Positions 20,101-27,778 of a stretch of 64,000 bases of DNA are shown piece by piece. Position numbers and translations under genes: made by a program. How positions within the stretch are numbered: position 1 is the stretch's first letter; each line of letters begins with the position of its first letter. The DNA is from Borborobacter arsenicus (GTDB lineage Bacteria > Pseudomonadota > Alphaproteobacteria > Rhizobiales > Rhizobiaceae). The notes below the pieces were generated by a model. The model was not told the DNA's origin and made no database searches. It was given only the letters and a program-made list of their open reading frames with translations. The DNA is taken from the NCBI RefSeq assembly GCF_003934165.1, contig NZ_RKST01000001.1, positions 248,001 through 312,000 of the forward strand, in the 5' to 3' direction.

Positions 20101-21298
20101 CACGGAAGCACTCGCCGATCTGCACCTTGGCAATGGCCGCACCGATGCACAGATGGATGCCGTGGCCGTAGACCAGATAATCGCGCGCCGGGCGATCCGG
20201 GTCGAACATCTCGGGATCGGACACCGCGTCGGCATCGAACATGGCGGACAGGGTGGAAGGCATCACCGTGGTTCCTGCCTTGATCAGGCGTTCGCGGCTC
20301 GTTCCCCGTGCGATCAGCGCATCGCGCGTGACATAGCGGAATGGTCCGATCCAGATCGGCTTGAAGCGCATTGCCTCCCTGATCGCCCGGTCCAGCGCTT
20401 CGATATCCCCTGCACGCACCGCCGTTTCGATGGCGCTTTGCGCTTCCGGCCGCGACAGGACCACATCCAGGCAATTGGCGGAGGCAAGCAGGTTTGTCGG
20501 GGTGAAGCCGGCAATCATGCCCATCATGATCGAATGAAGCTCGCCAAGACTGAGCAGCGGCGACGGCGCATCGAGCATCGCAACCAGGCGCCCGAGTGGC
20601 GTTTCGGCATTTATCCGGCCTGCGCGCACCGCCTCGACGGATCGGTCTATCGCCTTGGTCATTCGATCGGCCGCAACGACCGCCAATTCCCGCACCACGG
20701 GGCTGGCAAAGGGATCGGCAAAGAAAATCCCGCTCAAGGCGTTGGCCCAGTCGCCGAATTCCCTCTCATCGTCGATCAGCATGCCGAAATAGTCGCGGCA
20801 GATACGCACCGGCACGACCCTGAGCAGACCATCGACCACGTCGAAACCGGGGGCTGCCCCGCGCATGATCTCGACCGCGTGGCGTGCCGCAATCGGCCGG
20901 ACCATCTGCTCGACCTCATCGACCGGAAAAGCGCTGAGCACAGTGGATTTCATGCGTCGATAGGCGGGCCCGTCGCGCATGCCGAGGATGAAATTCGCGC
21001 CGCCCGCCATTTCGGCCATTTCAGAACCGTAAGGCGTCTCAAATTCGTCCTGCCGCTCCAGTATGTCGCGCACATCCTGGCTTTTGGTGACCAGCAGGAA
21101 GCGGCCGATTTTCAGGTTCGGCCAGAACCGTCTGAGCAGGGCGAGCGCCCAGCGCGGATTTTCGAGAAAATGGCTGGTGAGCCGGGCGCCGAGGCCTTTC
21201 GACCGAAGGCGTTGAATGTCGAAATCCGGCAACTCTTCCAAAGGCGGTTGAGTGGCCTGGGCCTTATGGATTGCCGCATAGTATTTTGTCGTCGTCAT
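17132..21298 (-). CDS. Cytochrome P450 - transmembrane - DyP-type peroxidase fusion protein
   Basis: A 1388-residue protein with two haem-enzyme domains. Residues about 20-435 are a cytochrome P450: I-helix AGFTPT (263-268), K-helix ExxR as E308-R311, and haem loop YGHGIHLCIG with Cys384 as thiolate ligand. Residues about 445-640 show no motif I know. Two hydrophobic helices lie at about 651-673 and 682-714. Residues about 720-930 form a domain I do not recognise (HFARWVLLPGTNQLMFFSNF). Residues about 930-1388 are a DyP-type peroxidase: GFADG (catalytic Asp1095), CPLGSHVRRANPR (proximal haem His1260), a following Arg-rich stretch (1285-1291) and GLLFICLNADIERQYEFMQ. The frame is unbroken. The P450 lacks the acidic residue usual before the I-helix Thr, which fits peroxide-driven rather than O2-dependent chemistry, but that is inference. 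Substrate unknown. Confidence 0.88.
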   Translation of the reverse strand: MTTTKYYAAIHKAQATQPPLEELPDFDIQRLRSKGLGARLTSHFLENPRWALALLRRFWPNLKIGRFLLVTKSQDVRDILERQDEFETPYGSEMAEMAGGANFILGMRDGPAYRRMKSTVLSAFPVDEVEQMVRPIAARHAVEIMRGAAPGFDVVDGLLRVVPVRICRDYFGMLIDDEREFGDWANALSGIFFADPFASPVVRELAVVAADRMTKAIDRSVEAVRAGRINAETPLGRLVAMLDAPSPLLSLGELHSIMMGMIAGFTPTNLLASANCLDVVLSRPEAQSAIETAVRAGDIEALDRAIREAMRFKPIWIGPFRYVTRDALIARGTSRERLIKAGTTVMPSTLSAMFDADAVSDPEMFDPDRPARDYLVYGHGIHLCIGAAIAKVQIGECFRALFAKVGVRRAKGRAGRLVRLGAYPQHLKIEFEQSPLSKTVSQSMVTVVCEIRRGTSLAELRAKVERLGNPAIHEIDNALDASGIIHFASLAVACKADPADEGPDDVAHLVLELSGDGSQDEVLEEFTHQAGPFIGEIFEAAAGFDGAEPLEKFLRRHALKISPSFGSNSGLVFSGTPGHSVARIQAEADLADAVRAMIDEAGPAKESRAGALLALVRRRLASDEDRAWAFEPADSLLEKPKGSVWRAVKATLMAPPILAVVILVLAVFWWITYTVVFDYRPGILRNLLVGGSALVLTLAGLTLLLAFVALLFFFALRRLEKRDPSGADLVSMDRLNDILARENRGAQNNLTAISSVKPGSLRRLALRVAFYLISISARNVFRPGMLASIDTIHFARWVLLPGTNQLMFFSNFGGGWESYLEDFIVKAHAGLTSVWSNTLGFPKTRALFFEGATDGDRFKRWARAQQIPTLFWYRAYPEINTLRIRINSMIRQGIARGHTESEARDWLALFGSLPRPAGAIETEEMQSIIFGALGPLKHAAMVAVNIPDGLAHAGRRAWLEFVTAHTSFGDRLPQGRAMMAVFGPEGLRRLGLDDDGRDPLATFPLAFRQGMGNAARSRMLDDIGPNAPERWEWGSAAKPVDAMVICYAADLDALVAHVAELEHVTKAAGMGITARLPLIVRRRGKLPLEHFGFADGVSQPTIKGLRGGASGPDMHNIAPGEFIFGYKDEYGRYPPTPTIPASRDEEGLLSSVSGEGEPLPSSQAHLRDFGRNGSFVVIRQLEQHVEQFDNFCCSAAAQVRQRTGNEAIDAEWVAAKMVGRWRDGTSLVRNPNGRPAREPDNDFTYGAEDPQGLFCPLGSHVRRANPRDSLGPDRETQLRISKRHRILRRGRTYEKDGEKGLLFICLNADIERQYEFMQQTWVSSGSFHGLPQEKDPTIGYQNGSGRFSIPTHDGAVILSGLPSFVTTRGGGYFFMPSRSALRYMMSRL

Positions 21299-21407
21299 CG
21301 GCGTTCCGACCGAGGCGCGGCCCGGTGCTAGGTTTCTTTCTCAAGGCACTGCGATCTGCTCACTCAACATCGTCGGGGTCTGTGAACGGCTTCACAAAGG
21401 GCGATGG

Positions 21408-23204
21408 TCACGGTCCCTTGAGGTCGGTGCCCCGTGCCAATTCGAAACTGGCGATAATGAATGCGTTGGCCGATTTATGGGCGTAGGGGATCCACTCGAT
21501 CCGCTGGTTCGAGAATTCCGGATGCCTGGCCTGGAAAATGGCAAATTCCTGCCTTCCCTCCTCGGTGCGGCCGCTGCGCATCAGCGCCCCCACCTTGAGA
21601 TAGCGCGAATAAAAATAGCCCGGCGACAGACTGAGGGAACGATCGGCTATGGCGATTGCCGTGTCCCAATCGTTGATGAAGCAATGGGCGGCAGTCAGCT
21701 CGCCAAGATTGTGGAAACGATAGATGTCGAACGGGCTCAGCCTTTCGGCATCGAGCAGGAACGGTATGGCCGCCTGCGCCTCCCCAAGCAAAAGATGGGC
21801 ACTGCCAATGCCCGAATGCGCGAAGGCGAAGCTCGGATTGATGTGAAGCGCCTCGCCGAGATGCTCCAGCGCTGCTTTCGGCCGGGCGCGCATGATCTCG
21901 GCCACGCCCAGATAGGCATGCGGACGTGCATCCTGGCTGTCCATCAGCAATGCCTTGCGAGCATAGTCCTCGACCTTGTCGAGGTCACTGCTGTCGCCGG
22001 AACGAAGCCACGCCCGCCAGAAATACCACCAGGCAAGCTCATTGAGCACGGCGCTCGAATTGGGGTCCTCCTGATAGGCTTTCTGGAAGAATTCCAGCGC
22101 AAGCGCCGTATCCTCCCGGGTACGCCGCTGCATATGCCAGCGCCCACGCCGGACCAGTTGCCAGGTCTCGAGGCTTTCCCATGGCACCTGAAAGGTCCTG
22201 ACTTGCTCGACCCGGTCGACCTCCTTTTCCAATATCGACACGATCTCGCCACCAAGTTCGTCCTGCAGGTCGAAGATGTCGCTGAGCGGCCGCTCGAACC
22301 GCCGCGACCAGACCAGTCGGCCGTTGGAGGCATCGGCAAGGACGGCATTCACGCGTATGCGCGAATCGTGGCGCATGAGGTTTCCGCTGACGATGTAGCG
22401 CGCGCCGAGCGCCATGCCGACGGCCCTGGTTCCCAGCGCGTCGTCGCGGAACTGGAAGCTTGAACTCTTGGCGATGACCGAAACTGATCGTGTATTCGAC
22501 AGACCGTGAATGATGTCCTCGGCAATGGCATCGGCCATATAGTCGATGTCGTGCTCGCTGCCATCGTTGCGGAATGGCAGGACGGCGATTGTCGGCAACC
22601 CGCCGGAAGGGGTGTTCTGCTTGCCTACTGCCTGCGCCAGCATTGCCGGGCGGCTGGTAGTCGCACGCCCCTCCCCGCCGGCAACCAGCACGCGAACGGG
22701 TAGTGCGATATTCTTCAGGGTGAACTCGCCAAGGTCGGTGAATTGGGTAGCGGTCTTGTCCTTGACGTGGTGCCATGTGGTTTCCGAAACGGCTACACCG
22801 TCTTGCGGGGCGAATTCCTGGATCCGCGCCGCGATATTGACGTCATCACCATAAAGGCTCTCGTCGCGAACGATGACATCGCCTGTGTTGAGCCCCACGC
22901 GGAAAGGCATGCGCATATTTTCGCCGACAGTCTGATTGAGAGCGGCAATCTTTTCCTGGAAGTCAAACGCGGCGCGCAGAGCCTCGATGGGATTTCCGAA
23001 CTCGGCCATGATGCTGTCGCCGGCAGCACCGAATGTCCGCCCGCCATAAGCTTCGCAGGATTCGGCGATCAACGTCCGTCGTTCCTCGAAGGCCGTGACA
23101 GCCGCCTCGTCGTCGAGACCCATCAGGCGTGAGAAACCTACCGCATCAATAGAAACGATCGTCGCAAGCTGACGGGTGTAGCGCCGCTCAGCCATCATCC
23201 CCAT
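21408..23204 (-). CDS. Class III adenylate/guanylate cyclase with TolB-like and TPR domains
   Basis: A 598-residue protein from ATG 23204 (GGGGG ribosome site); a longer frame to 23483 looks non-coding. The N-terminal class III cyclase domain (about 1-170) keeps the metal-binding Asp residues (IVSIDAVGFSRLMG and GAAGDSIMAEF) and the transition-state Asn/Arg (DDVNIAARIQ), so it should be active. A TolB/FlgO-like segment follows (about 200-330; PTIAVLPFRNDG, DIDYMADAIAEDII, ARYIVSGNLMR), then about seven TPR-type helical repeats. This cyclase-TolB-TPR layout is common in Rhizobiales. It lies 109 bases upstream of the P450-DyP gene on the same strand and is divergent from a luxR-type gene, with 253 bases between. 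Confidence 0.87.
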   Translation of the reverse strand: MGMMAERRYTRQLATIVSIDAVGFSRLMGLDDEAAVTAFEERRTLIAESCEAYGGRTFGAAGDSIMAEFGNPIEALRAAFDFQEKIAALNQTVGENMRMPFRVGLNTGDVIVRDESLYGDDVNIAARIQEFAPQDGVAVSETTWHHVKDKTATQFTDLGEFTLKNIALPVRVLVAGGEGRATTSRPAMLAQAVGKQNTPSGGLPTIAVLPFRNDGSEHDIDYMADAIAEDIIHGLSNTRSVSVIAKSSSFQFRDDALGTRAVGMALGARYIVSGNLMRHDSRIRVNAVLADASNGRLVWSRRFERPLSDIFDLQDELGGEIVSILEKEVDRVEQVRTFQVPWESLETWQLVRRGRWHMQRRTREDTALALEFFQKAYQEDPNSSAVLNELAWWYFWRAWLRSGDSSDLDKVEDYARKALLMDSQDARPHAYLGVAEIMRARPKAALEHLGEALHINPSFAFAHSGIGSAHLLLGEAQAAIPFLLDAERLSPFDIYRFHNLGELTAAHCFINDWDTAIAIADRSLSLSPGYFYSRYLKVGALMRSGRTEEGRQEFAIFQARHPEFSNQRIEWIPYAHKSANAFIIASFELARGTDLKGP

Positions 23205-23457
23205 CGCACCCCCGCCTTGCAGAGCCTGAAGCGGGTCGTTTGACCGACCGTCTTCAGTTTTTCCGCACGGCACCAACCTTGTCGACCATTCCGCATGGTC
23301 GCCGGGCGTCACCATAGCGGAATTATCGGTTGCGCGCAAAAGTTGAGATCGAGTGTAATTTCCTTCACAGACCCGCGCTACATCCGACTGCAGCATGCGG
23401 CATCGTTCGAGAGTCTTGCTCGACGAAACCATCATCCTGTTGAGAGGAGCAACCGCA

Positions 23458-24231
23458 ATGATGACGGGCACCACGACACCCACACATTATAGCCATATCA
23501 ACGATATCGGCGATGCCAGTGCACCCATAGTCATGCCGCCAGGTGAACCGAAAACGACCAGAACGATATGGGAGCAATCGCTGGTCGTCGTGGACAGCCG
23601 CGCCCTCGGACGGCAATGCCTGACCCAGAGCCTGAGATCGAGCGGCATCTGCCTGAACGTCGTGGCGGTCGGGTCGATGGAGGAATGGCGCAGCCAGGAG
23701 GCTCAACATCCGCCATTGTCGGCCATTCTCGTCAATGTCGGCGGTCGCAGGCTTACCGATCCCGATATTTCGGAAGACATAACGCGACTGGTATCGAAAT
23801 TCCATTCGGTCCCGGTCATCGTACTGGCCGACAATGACGACCTCGCCCAGATATTGAAGGCGCTCGAATGCGGCGCGCGGGGTTACATTCCAAGTTCCGT
23901 GGGAATTGAGATCTGTGCCGAAGCCATCAGCCTGGCTCTAGCTGGAGGTACTTTCGTGCCTGCGAGCAGCGTCGTGGCGATGAAATCAGCCATTGACAGC
24001 GGCATGCAGGAAACCCACCCGATATTAAGCATGTTCACACCTCGCCAAGCAGAGGTGGCGAATGCGCTTCGGCGTGGAAAAGCCAATAAGATCATAGCCT
24101 ACGAGCTCGATCTTCATGAGAGCACCGTCAAGGTCCATATCCGTAACATCATGAGAAAGCTGAAGGCCACGAACCGCACCGAGGTGGCCTACAAGATCAA
24201 CGACCTGTTCCCACTGGACACGAGGTCATAG
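23458..24231 (+). CDS. LuxR/NarL-family regulator with degenerate receiver domain (copy 1)
   Basis: A 257-residue protein. Residues about 40-165 have a receiver-like fold, but the usual phospho-acceptor Asp is Asn93 (SAILVNVGG), the signalling Thr is replaced (VIVLAD) and the conserved Lys is missing (GYIPSS). Residues about 190-255 form a LuxR-type helix-turn-helix (FTPRQAEVANALRRGKANKIIAYELDLHESTVKVHIRNIMRKL). It should bind DNA without ordinary phosphorylation control. GAGAGGAG lies 8 bases before ATG 23458. It faces a close paralogue at 24505-25299 and stands at the edge of the exopolysaccharide locus, so it probably regulates that locus. Confidence 0.88.
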   Translation: MMTGTTTPTHYSHINDIGDASAPIVMPPGEPKTTRTIWEQSLVVVDSRALGRQCLTQSLRSSGICLNVVAVGSMEEWRSQEAQHPPLSAILVNVGGRRLTDPDISEDITRLVSKFHSVPVIVLADNDDLAQILKALECGARGYIPSSVGIEICAEAISLALAGGTFVPASSVVAMKSAIDSGMQETHPILSMFTPRQAEVANALRRGKANKIIAYELDLHESTVKVHIRNIMRKLKATNRTEVAYKINDLFPLDTRS

Positions 24232-24436
24232 GGTAGCGGGCACCGATCCCGCTTCCCTCCTATACTTCCTGGGCCTTGCAGCCGCCTGCGCCTATGCGCA
24301 GTTGATGCCCCTGCGGCAGCGCCCCGCCAGCCTTCGAACAGGCCGCGCGCATTAAATTCCGCTTCGATACATGATGCCGGAAATAGGGACGGCCGTTCCA
24401 AGTACCTCAGGCGTTCGCTTCACGTCGCTATAAAGA

Positions 24437-24478
24437 CAAAAAAACGTACCGGACTGCGTCTCCACAGCCCGATACGTT
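24437..24478 (-). terminator. Rho-independent terminator of luxR copy 2
   Basis: On the minus strand a 14-bp stem with two G-T wobbles (AACGTATCGGGCTG / CAGTCCGGTACGTT) and an 8-base loop runs into seven T residues. It lies 26 bases after the stop of the gene at 24505-25299. Confidence 0.88.
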
Positions 24479-24504
24479 GGAGAGGTCAATAATTTTTACC
24501 CGGA

Positions 24505-25299
24505 TCAGCTGCGGAAACCGAGAGGATCTTCTTCCATCGGGAAAAGATCATTGATCTTGTAGGCCACCTCGGTGCGGTTCGTGGCCTTCAACTTCTTCAT
24601 GATATTGCGGATATGAACCTTGACCGTGCTTTCGCGCAGGTTGAGTTCATGCGCTATGATCTTGTTGGCCTTGCCGCGCCGCAGCGCGCCGACCACTTCT
24701 GCCTGGCGCAAGGTGAACATTCCCGCCATGGGGTGCGCTTGCTGGTTGTTGGATTCGACAACCTTTCGCATGGCCAGCAGGCTGCTGGCCGGAACGAACA
24801 CCCCGCCCACCAGGGCCAGACTGATCGCCTCAGCGCAAACGCCGATGCCAACCGATGAGGGGATATAGCCGCGAGCCCCGCAATCCAACGCCTTGACGAC
24901 ATGGGAAAGGTCATCCGTGTCTGCCAGCACGACCACAGGCACCGGGCTGAGGTGTGTTACAAGCTGCGTGATTTCATTGGCTACAGCCTGGTCAGTAACT
25001 TTGCGCCCGCCCACATTGTAAAGGACTGCCGAAAGCGGCGGATGCGATTTTTCAATTGCCCTCCACTGCTCGATCGATCCGCAGGCGACGACATCCATTT
25101 CGATATCGTGGGAAGCAAGGCTTTCTGCCAGGCATTCCCGATCCAGCGCGCGATTGTCGATGATGACGAGTGAGGAACCATAGTCGAATGGCCGGTTGTG
25201 CAGGGCCATGTCCGCCCGTGCATTTTGACCATCGATCCCGTCAGACTTCGGAATTCTGATGGGTACCTGCTCTCCGTTCGATTTAGCCATAGTCTCCAT
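24505..25299 (-). CDS. LuxR/NarL-family regulator with degenerate receiver domain (copy 2)
   Basis: A 264-residue paralogue of the protein at 23458-24231, with long identical blocks (CGARGYIPSSVGI, RRGKANKIIA, STVKVHIRNIM, KLKATNRTEVAYKINDLFP). The receiver-like domain also has Asn (N95, AVLYNVGG) where the phosphorylated Asp should be, plus Ala/Asp and Ser at the switch Thr and Lys positions. The C-terminal LuxR helix-turn-helix is intact. I chose ATG 25299 because GGTGGAG lies about 8 bases upstream. The gene is convergent with copy 1 and ends in a strong terminator. Its 421-base upstream region holds several CTAAY/RTTAG half-sites, which suggests autoregulation. Confidence 0.88.
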   Translation of the reverse strand: METMAKSNGEQVPIRIPKSDGIDGQNARADMALHNRPFDYGSSLVIIDNRALDRECLAESLASHDIEMDVVACGSIEQWRAIEKSHPPLSAVLYNVGGRKVTDQAVANEITQLVTHLSPVPVVVLADTDDLSHVVKALDCGARGYIPSSVGIGVCAEAISLALVGGVFVPASSLLAMRKVVESNNQQAHPMAGMFTLRQAEVVGALRRGKANKIIAHELNLRESTVKVHIRNIMKKLKATNRTEVAYKINDLFPMEEDPLGFRS

Positions 25300-25720
25300 T
25301 GTAAGACTCCACCCAATTGGATGCCGTTGACCTAACGACGTGCCCACGACCCCTAATGAATTTTTACGCCATTATGTTCTTCATGCGCCCACACCCTAAG
25401 CCGGTCGCGATTCTGCATCGCGACATGCCGCCCTTCAGCACGGCTAACGCATTGACGAGTCAGAACAATGATGATGATAGGTGTCCCGAAAACTTTTACG
25501 CTAATCCAGGTTAGCCCTTCCCTAACAAATCGTTACCCACCGGCTTTTCGAAAAGTATTGATGCAAGTCGGCAACATCTGAAAATTTTTTTTCCTGCGAT
25601 CCAGACGAAGAAGCTGCACCTTTTCGTGCACATATAGTACAGCAAGAATTGTCGGGGTCAGCACAATGTTAACCATACTGGTCAACGCGGCTCTGGCAGC
25701 AAAACCAGGCAGCCTCATAC
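25300..25720. promoter_or_regulatory. Upstream region of luxR copy 2 with CTAA/TTAG half-site array
   Basis: A 421-base gap without a convincing gene. It contains CCTAAC at 25331, CCTAAT at 25352, GCTAAC at 25443, the palindrome GCTAATCCAGGTTAGC at 25500-25515 and CCTAAC at 25521. The region is AT-richer than its surroundings, especially 25555-25680. It should hold the promoter of the minus-strand luxR gene and possibly the 3' end signals of the Crp/Fnr gene. The motif recurs at 47075-47090. Confidence 0.5.
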
Positions 25721-26452
25721 TCAGGAAAGCGTTTTGAGCACCAGATAATCCGGATCAAAGTTCGACAGCGCTGCCAGTTCGTACCAGTCGTGGATTTTCA
25801 CGACGCCGTTGCGGAAGGATACAAGTTTTCGCTCCCGCAATTCCCTCAGCATTCGATTGATATGGATGGGTGTAAGCCCGACCGCATCCGCCAGTTCATA
25901 TTGCGTTAGCGGACACTCATAGCTGTTTTCGCTAAGCGAACCGAATGCATCCAGCCTGGAGGCGAATTCCAGGAACAGATGAGCTGTTCGTGCAAGCGCG
26001 CTGCGCCGTCCGCAATTCGTTAGATGTTCGATGATGATCGAACGCTGACGACTTGTCACCCGCATGAAATAGCTGCTTAGCCGCGGCGATTGCTCCAGCA
26101 TGGCATAGAAAGCTTTCGCCGGAACTTCGAACACCGAAACATCTGCTACAGAGGCGAACGAATTGTAGTTCGGACCTTCGGCAGAGCGCATCCCCATGAT
26201 GTCGCCCCGCAAGGGAAAATCGATGATCTGCCGGTCGCCGTTAGCAAGGTCACGATAGATGCAACCCCAACCGGAATTCATGAAAAATATCCGGTGCTCG
26301 AATTCACCCTGCCCGGTCAGCAATGTATGTGGGGGGTAATATTTCTGTGTGACATTGAGTGACTGGATGCTTGATATTTCAGCGCTATTCAACTCTGCTC
26401 CGATCGGGAGCGACTGCAAGAAGAACTGAAATGTCTGAGCAGAGAACGTCAT
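25721..26452 (-). CDS. Crp/Fnr-family transcriptional regulator
   Basis: A 243-residue protein from ATG 26452 (AGGTGG upstream); a GTG at 26539 would add 29 residues but has no ribosome site. The N-terminal cyclic-nucleotide-binding-like beta roll (about 15-140) includes YYPPHTLLTGQGEFEHRIFFMNSGWGCIYRDLANGDRQIIDF, and the C-terminal winged helix (about 160-230) has LTQYELADAVGLTPIHINRMLRELRERKLV. There is no Cys cluster for an iron-sulfur centre. It may bind a nucleotide or act without one. Its position between luxR copy 2 and the polysaccharide genes suggests a role in controlling the locus. A cyclase gene lies 2.5 kb away, but a direct cAMP link is only a possibility. Confidence 0.85.
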   Translation of the reverse strand: MTFSAQTFQFFLQSLPIGAELNSAEISSIQSLNVTQKYYPPHTLLTGQGEFEHRIFFMNSGWGCIYRDLANGDRQIIDFPLRGDIMGMRSAEGPNYNSFASVADVSVFEVPAKAFYAMLEQSPRLSSYFMRVTSRQRSIIIEHLTNCGRRSALARTAHLFLEFASRLDAFGSLSENSYECPLTQYELADAVGLTPIHINRMLRELRERKLVSFRNGVVKIHDWYELAALSNFDPDYLVLKTLS

Positions 26453-26551
26453 GGAATCTATGCCACCTGCGTTACCTTCACGTAAAAAGGTAAATGAAAT
26501 TTTAGATCGATTTCCTTCATCCTCTATGAACAATGACACAGTGGGAGAGAA

Positions 26552-27778
26552 TTAAGACACTTTTGAGGGTAATCTGGACAGCGGCCCGGCAAAGGCGACG
26601 GAAAGATTGTCCAAGAGACGATCAATACCCTGTCTGGCCTGTTCCAACTGATGAGCGTGAAGCGCCGGGTCGATACCCTCGGCGATGGCAGCAGCGACAC
26701 TCGCGGCAATTTCCGGTGGGCGATGATCGCCCTCGACGAGGAAGCGATCGCGCCCGACAGCCTTGAAAAACGACTTCACCTTGCTGTCCCAACCAAGCCC
26801 TACATGGGGTATCCGAAACGAATATGCGACGATACTGGCGTGAAGCCGATGGGCGACGATCGCAGACAGAGGTTGCAGAATGGCGAGCAATTCCGCCGGC
26901 TCGCGCGGCCGCGGCGCTGCCTGCAAATGCCCGGAAGCAATCAGTTCCGCACTCGCCGGATCCTGCATCACCTTATCGAGGAAACTCTGGTCTTCCCGCG
27001 CCCCATTGGTGAACAGCAAGACCTTGTAGCCGCGTCTTGCGAGGTCGCGGGCCAGGTCGCGGTAGGCCGAAACGCTCCGCAGCGGCACTTGCGAAAATGA
27101 AATGCCGGCATGCCGCCGCAGGATCACCGGATGCGTGACGCAGATGCCGACAGTCGGTTCCCGGTCAAGCGGTGGTACGGGCTGGATTCCCAGCATCTCG
27201 GCTGCCAGCAATCCAGGGTCCGGGCAGATTTCGACGTCGAAAGTTTCACCGAAATATCCTCGCCAGTTTTGCCTGGACCCCTCGTCGCGGACAGAGACAT
27301 GCACGACCCTGTTGCCGAGAAGGCCGGCGAACAGTTCCCTTGCGCGCAATGACCAATGGCGACTGGCGCCGACGGCATGGACTGCAACGGGAAGTCCGGC
27401 GCCGCGCAGAATTCCCAGGACTGTTCCAATCTTGAGAGGAAAATTCAGGTCGTCGTCCTGAAACAGATTTCCGCCGCCGATCACGGCAACATCGGCTTGA
27501 TCGACACGCTGCCGCCAAAACCCGCTCCAACGCGGCAGAGAGCGAGCCAATGCCGCACTCACTGCAAGGCGCCTGAGCGAGGTCGGCATCAATTCCAACA
27601 GGCGCAGTAAGAATCGACGTCCCTCCCTCACCTCGCCGAAGGCTTGCCTGCCGGCGACGTCGACGGTTTCAACCTCAATGTCCTCCCGCGCTCGCATCAG
27701 TCCACGCTCAAGGCACATCGCCAAAATGCCATCGCCAAGATTTTCGCTGAACTTGACGTTGAAAATAAGGATTCTCAT
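26552..27778 (-). CDS. Polysaccharide pyruvyl transferase family protein
   Basis: A 408-residue protein of the PS_pyruv_trans (WcaK/CsaB) family. MRILIFNVKFSENLGDGILAMCLERGL is the N-terminal signature, VAVIGGGNLFQDDDLNFPLKIG the conserved Gly-rich loop, and VAHRLHASIVAYSFRIPHVGLGWDSKVKSFF the C-terminal active-site block. It should transfer a ketal pyruvate from phosphoenolpyruvate to a sugar of the repeat unit, adding negative charge. The start overlaps the stop of the upstream polymerase gene by 4 bases (ATGA), so the two are coupled. It is the only pyruvyl transferase in the window. Confidence 0.87.
   Translation of the reverse strand: MRILIFNVKFSENLGDGILAMCLERGLMRAREDIEVETVDVAGRQAFGEVREGRRFLLRLLELMPTSLRRLAVSAALARSLPRWSGFWRQRVDQADVAVIGGGNLFQDDDLNFPLKIGTVLGILRGAGLPVAVHAVGASRHWSLRARELFAGLLGNRVVHVSVRDEGSRQNWRGYFGETFDVEICPDPGLLAAEMLGIQPVPPLDREPTVGICVTHPVILRRHAGISFSQVPLRSVSAYRDLARDLARRGYKVLLFTNGAREDQSFLDKVMQDPASAELIASGHLQAAPRPREPAELLAILQPLSAIVAHRLHASIVAYSFRIPHVGLGWDSKVKSFFKAVGRDRFLVEGDHRPPEIAASVAAAIAEGIDPALHAHQLEQARQGIDRLLDNLSVAFAGPLSRLPSKVS

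Noticed and set aside
17519-21331. Two very long plus-strand frames (691 and 567 codons) opposite the P450-DyP gene
   Set aside because: They mirror the codon pattern of the minus-strand gene, which has multiple catalytic motifs. Their translations show no motif.
24232-24436. Possible small gene or RNA between the convergent luxR genes
   Set aside because: Apart from the terminator of copy 2 I see no ribosome site, promoter or stable fold, so it is reported only as spacer.
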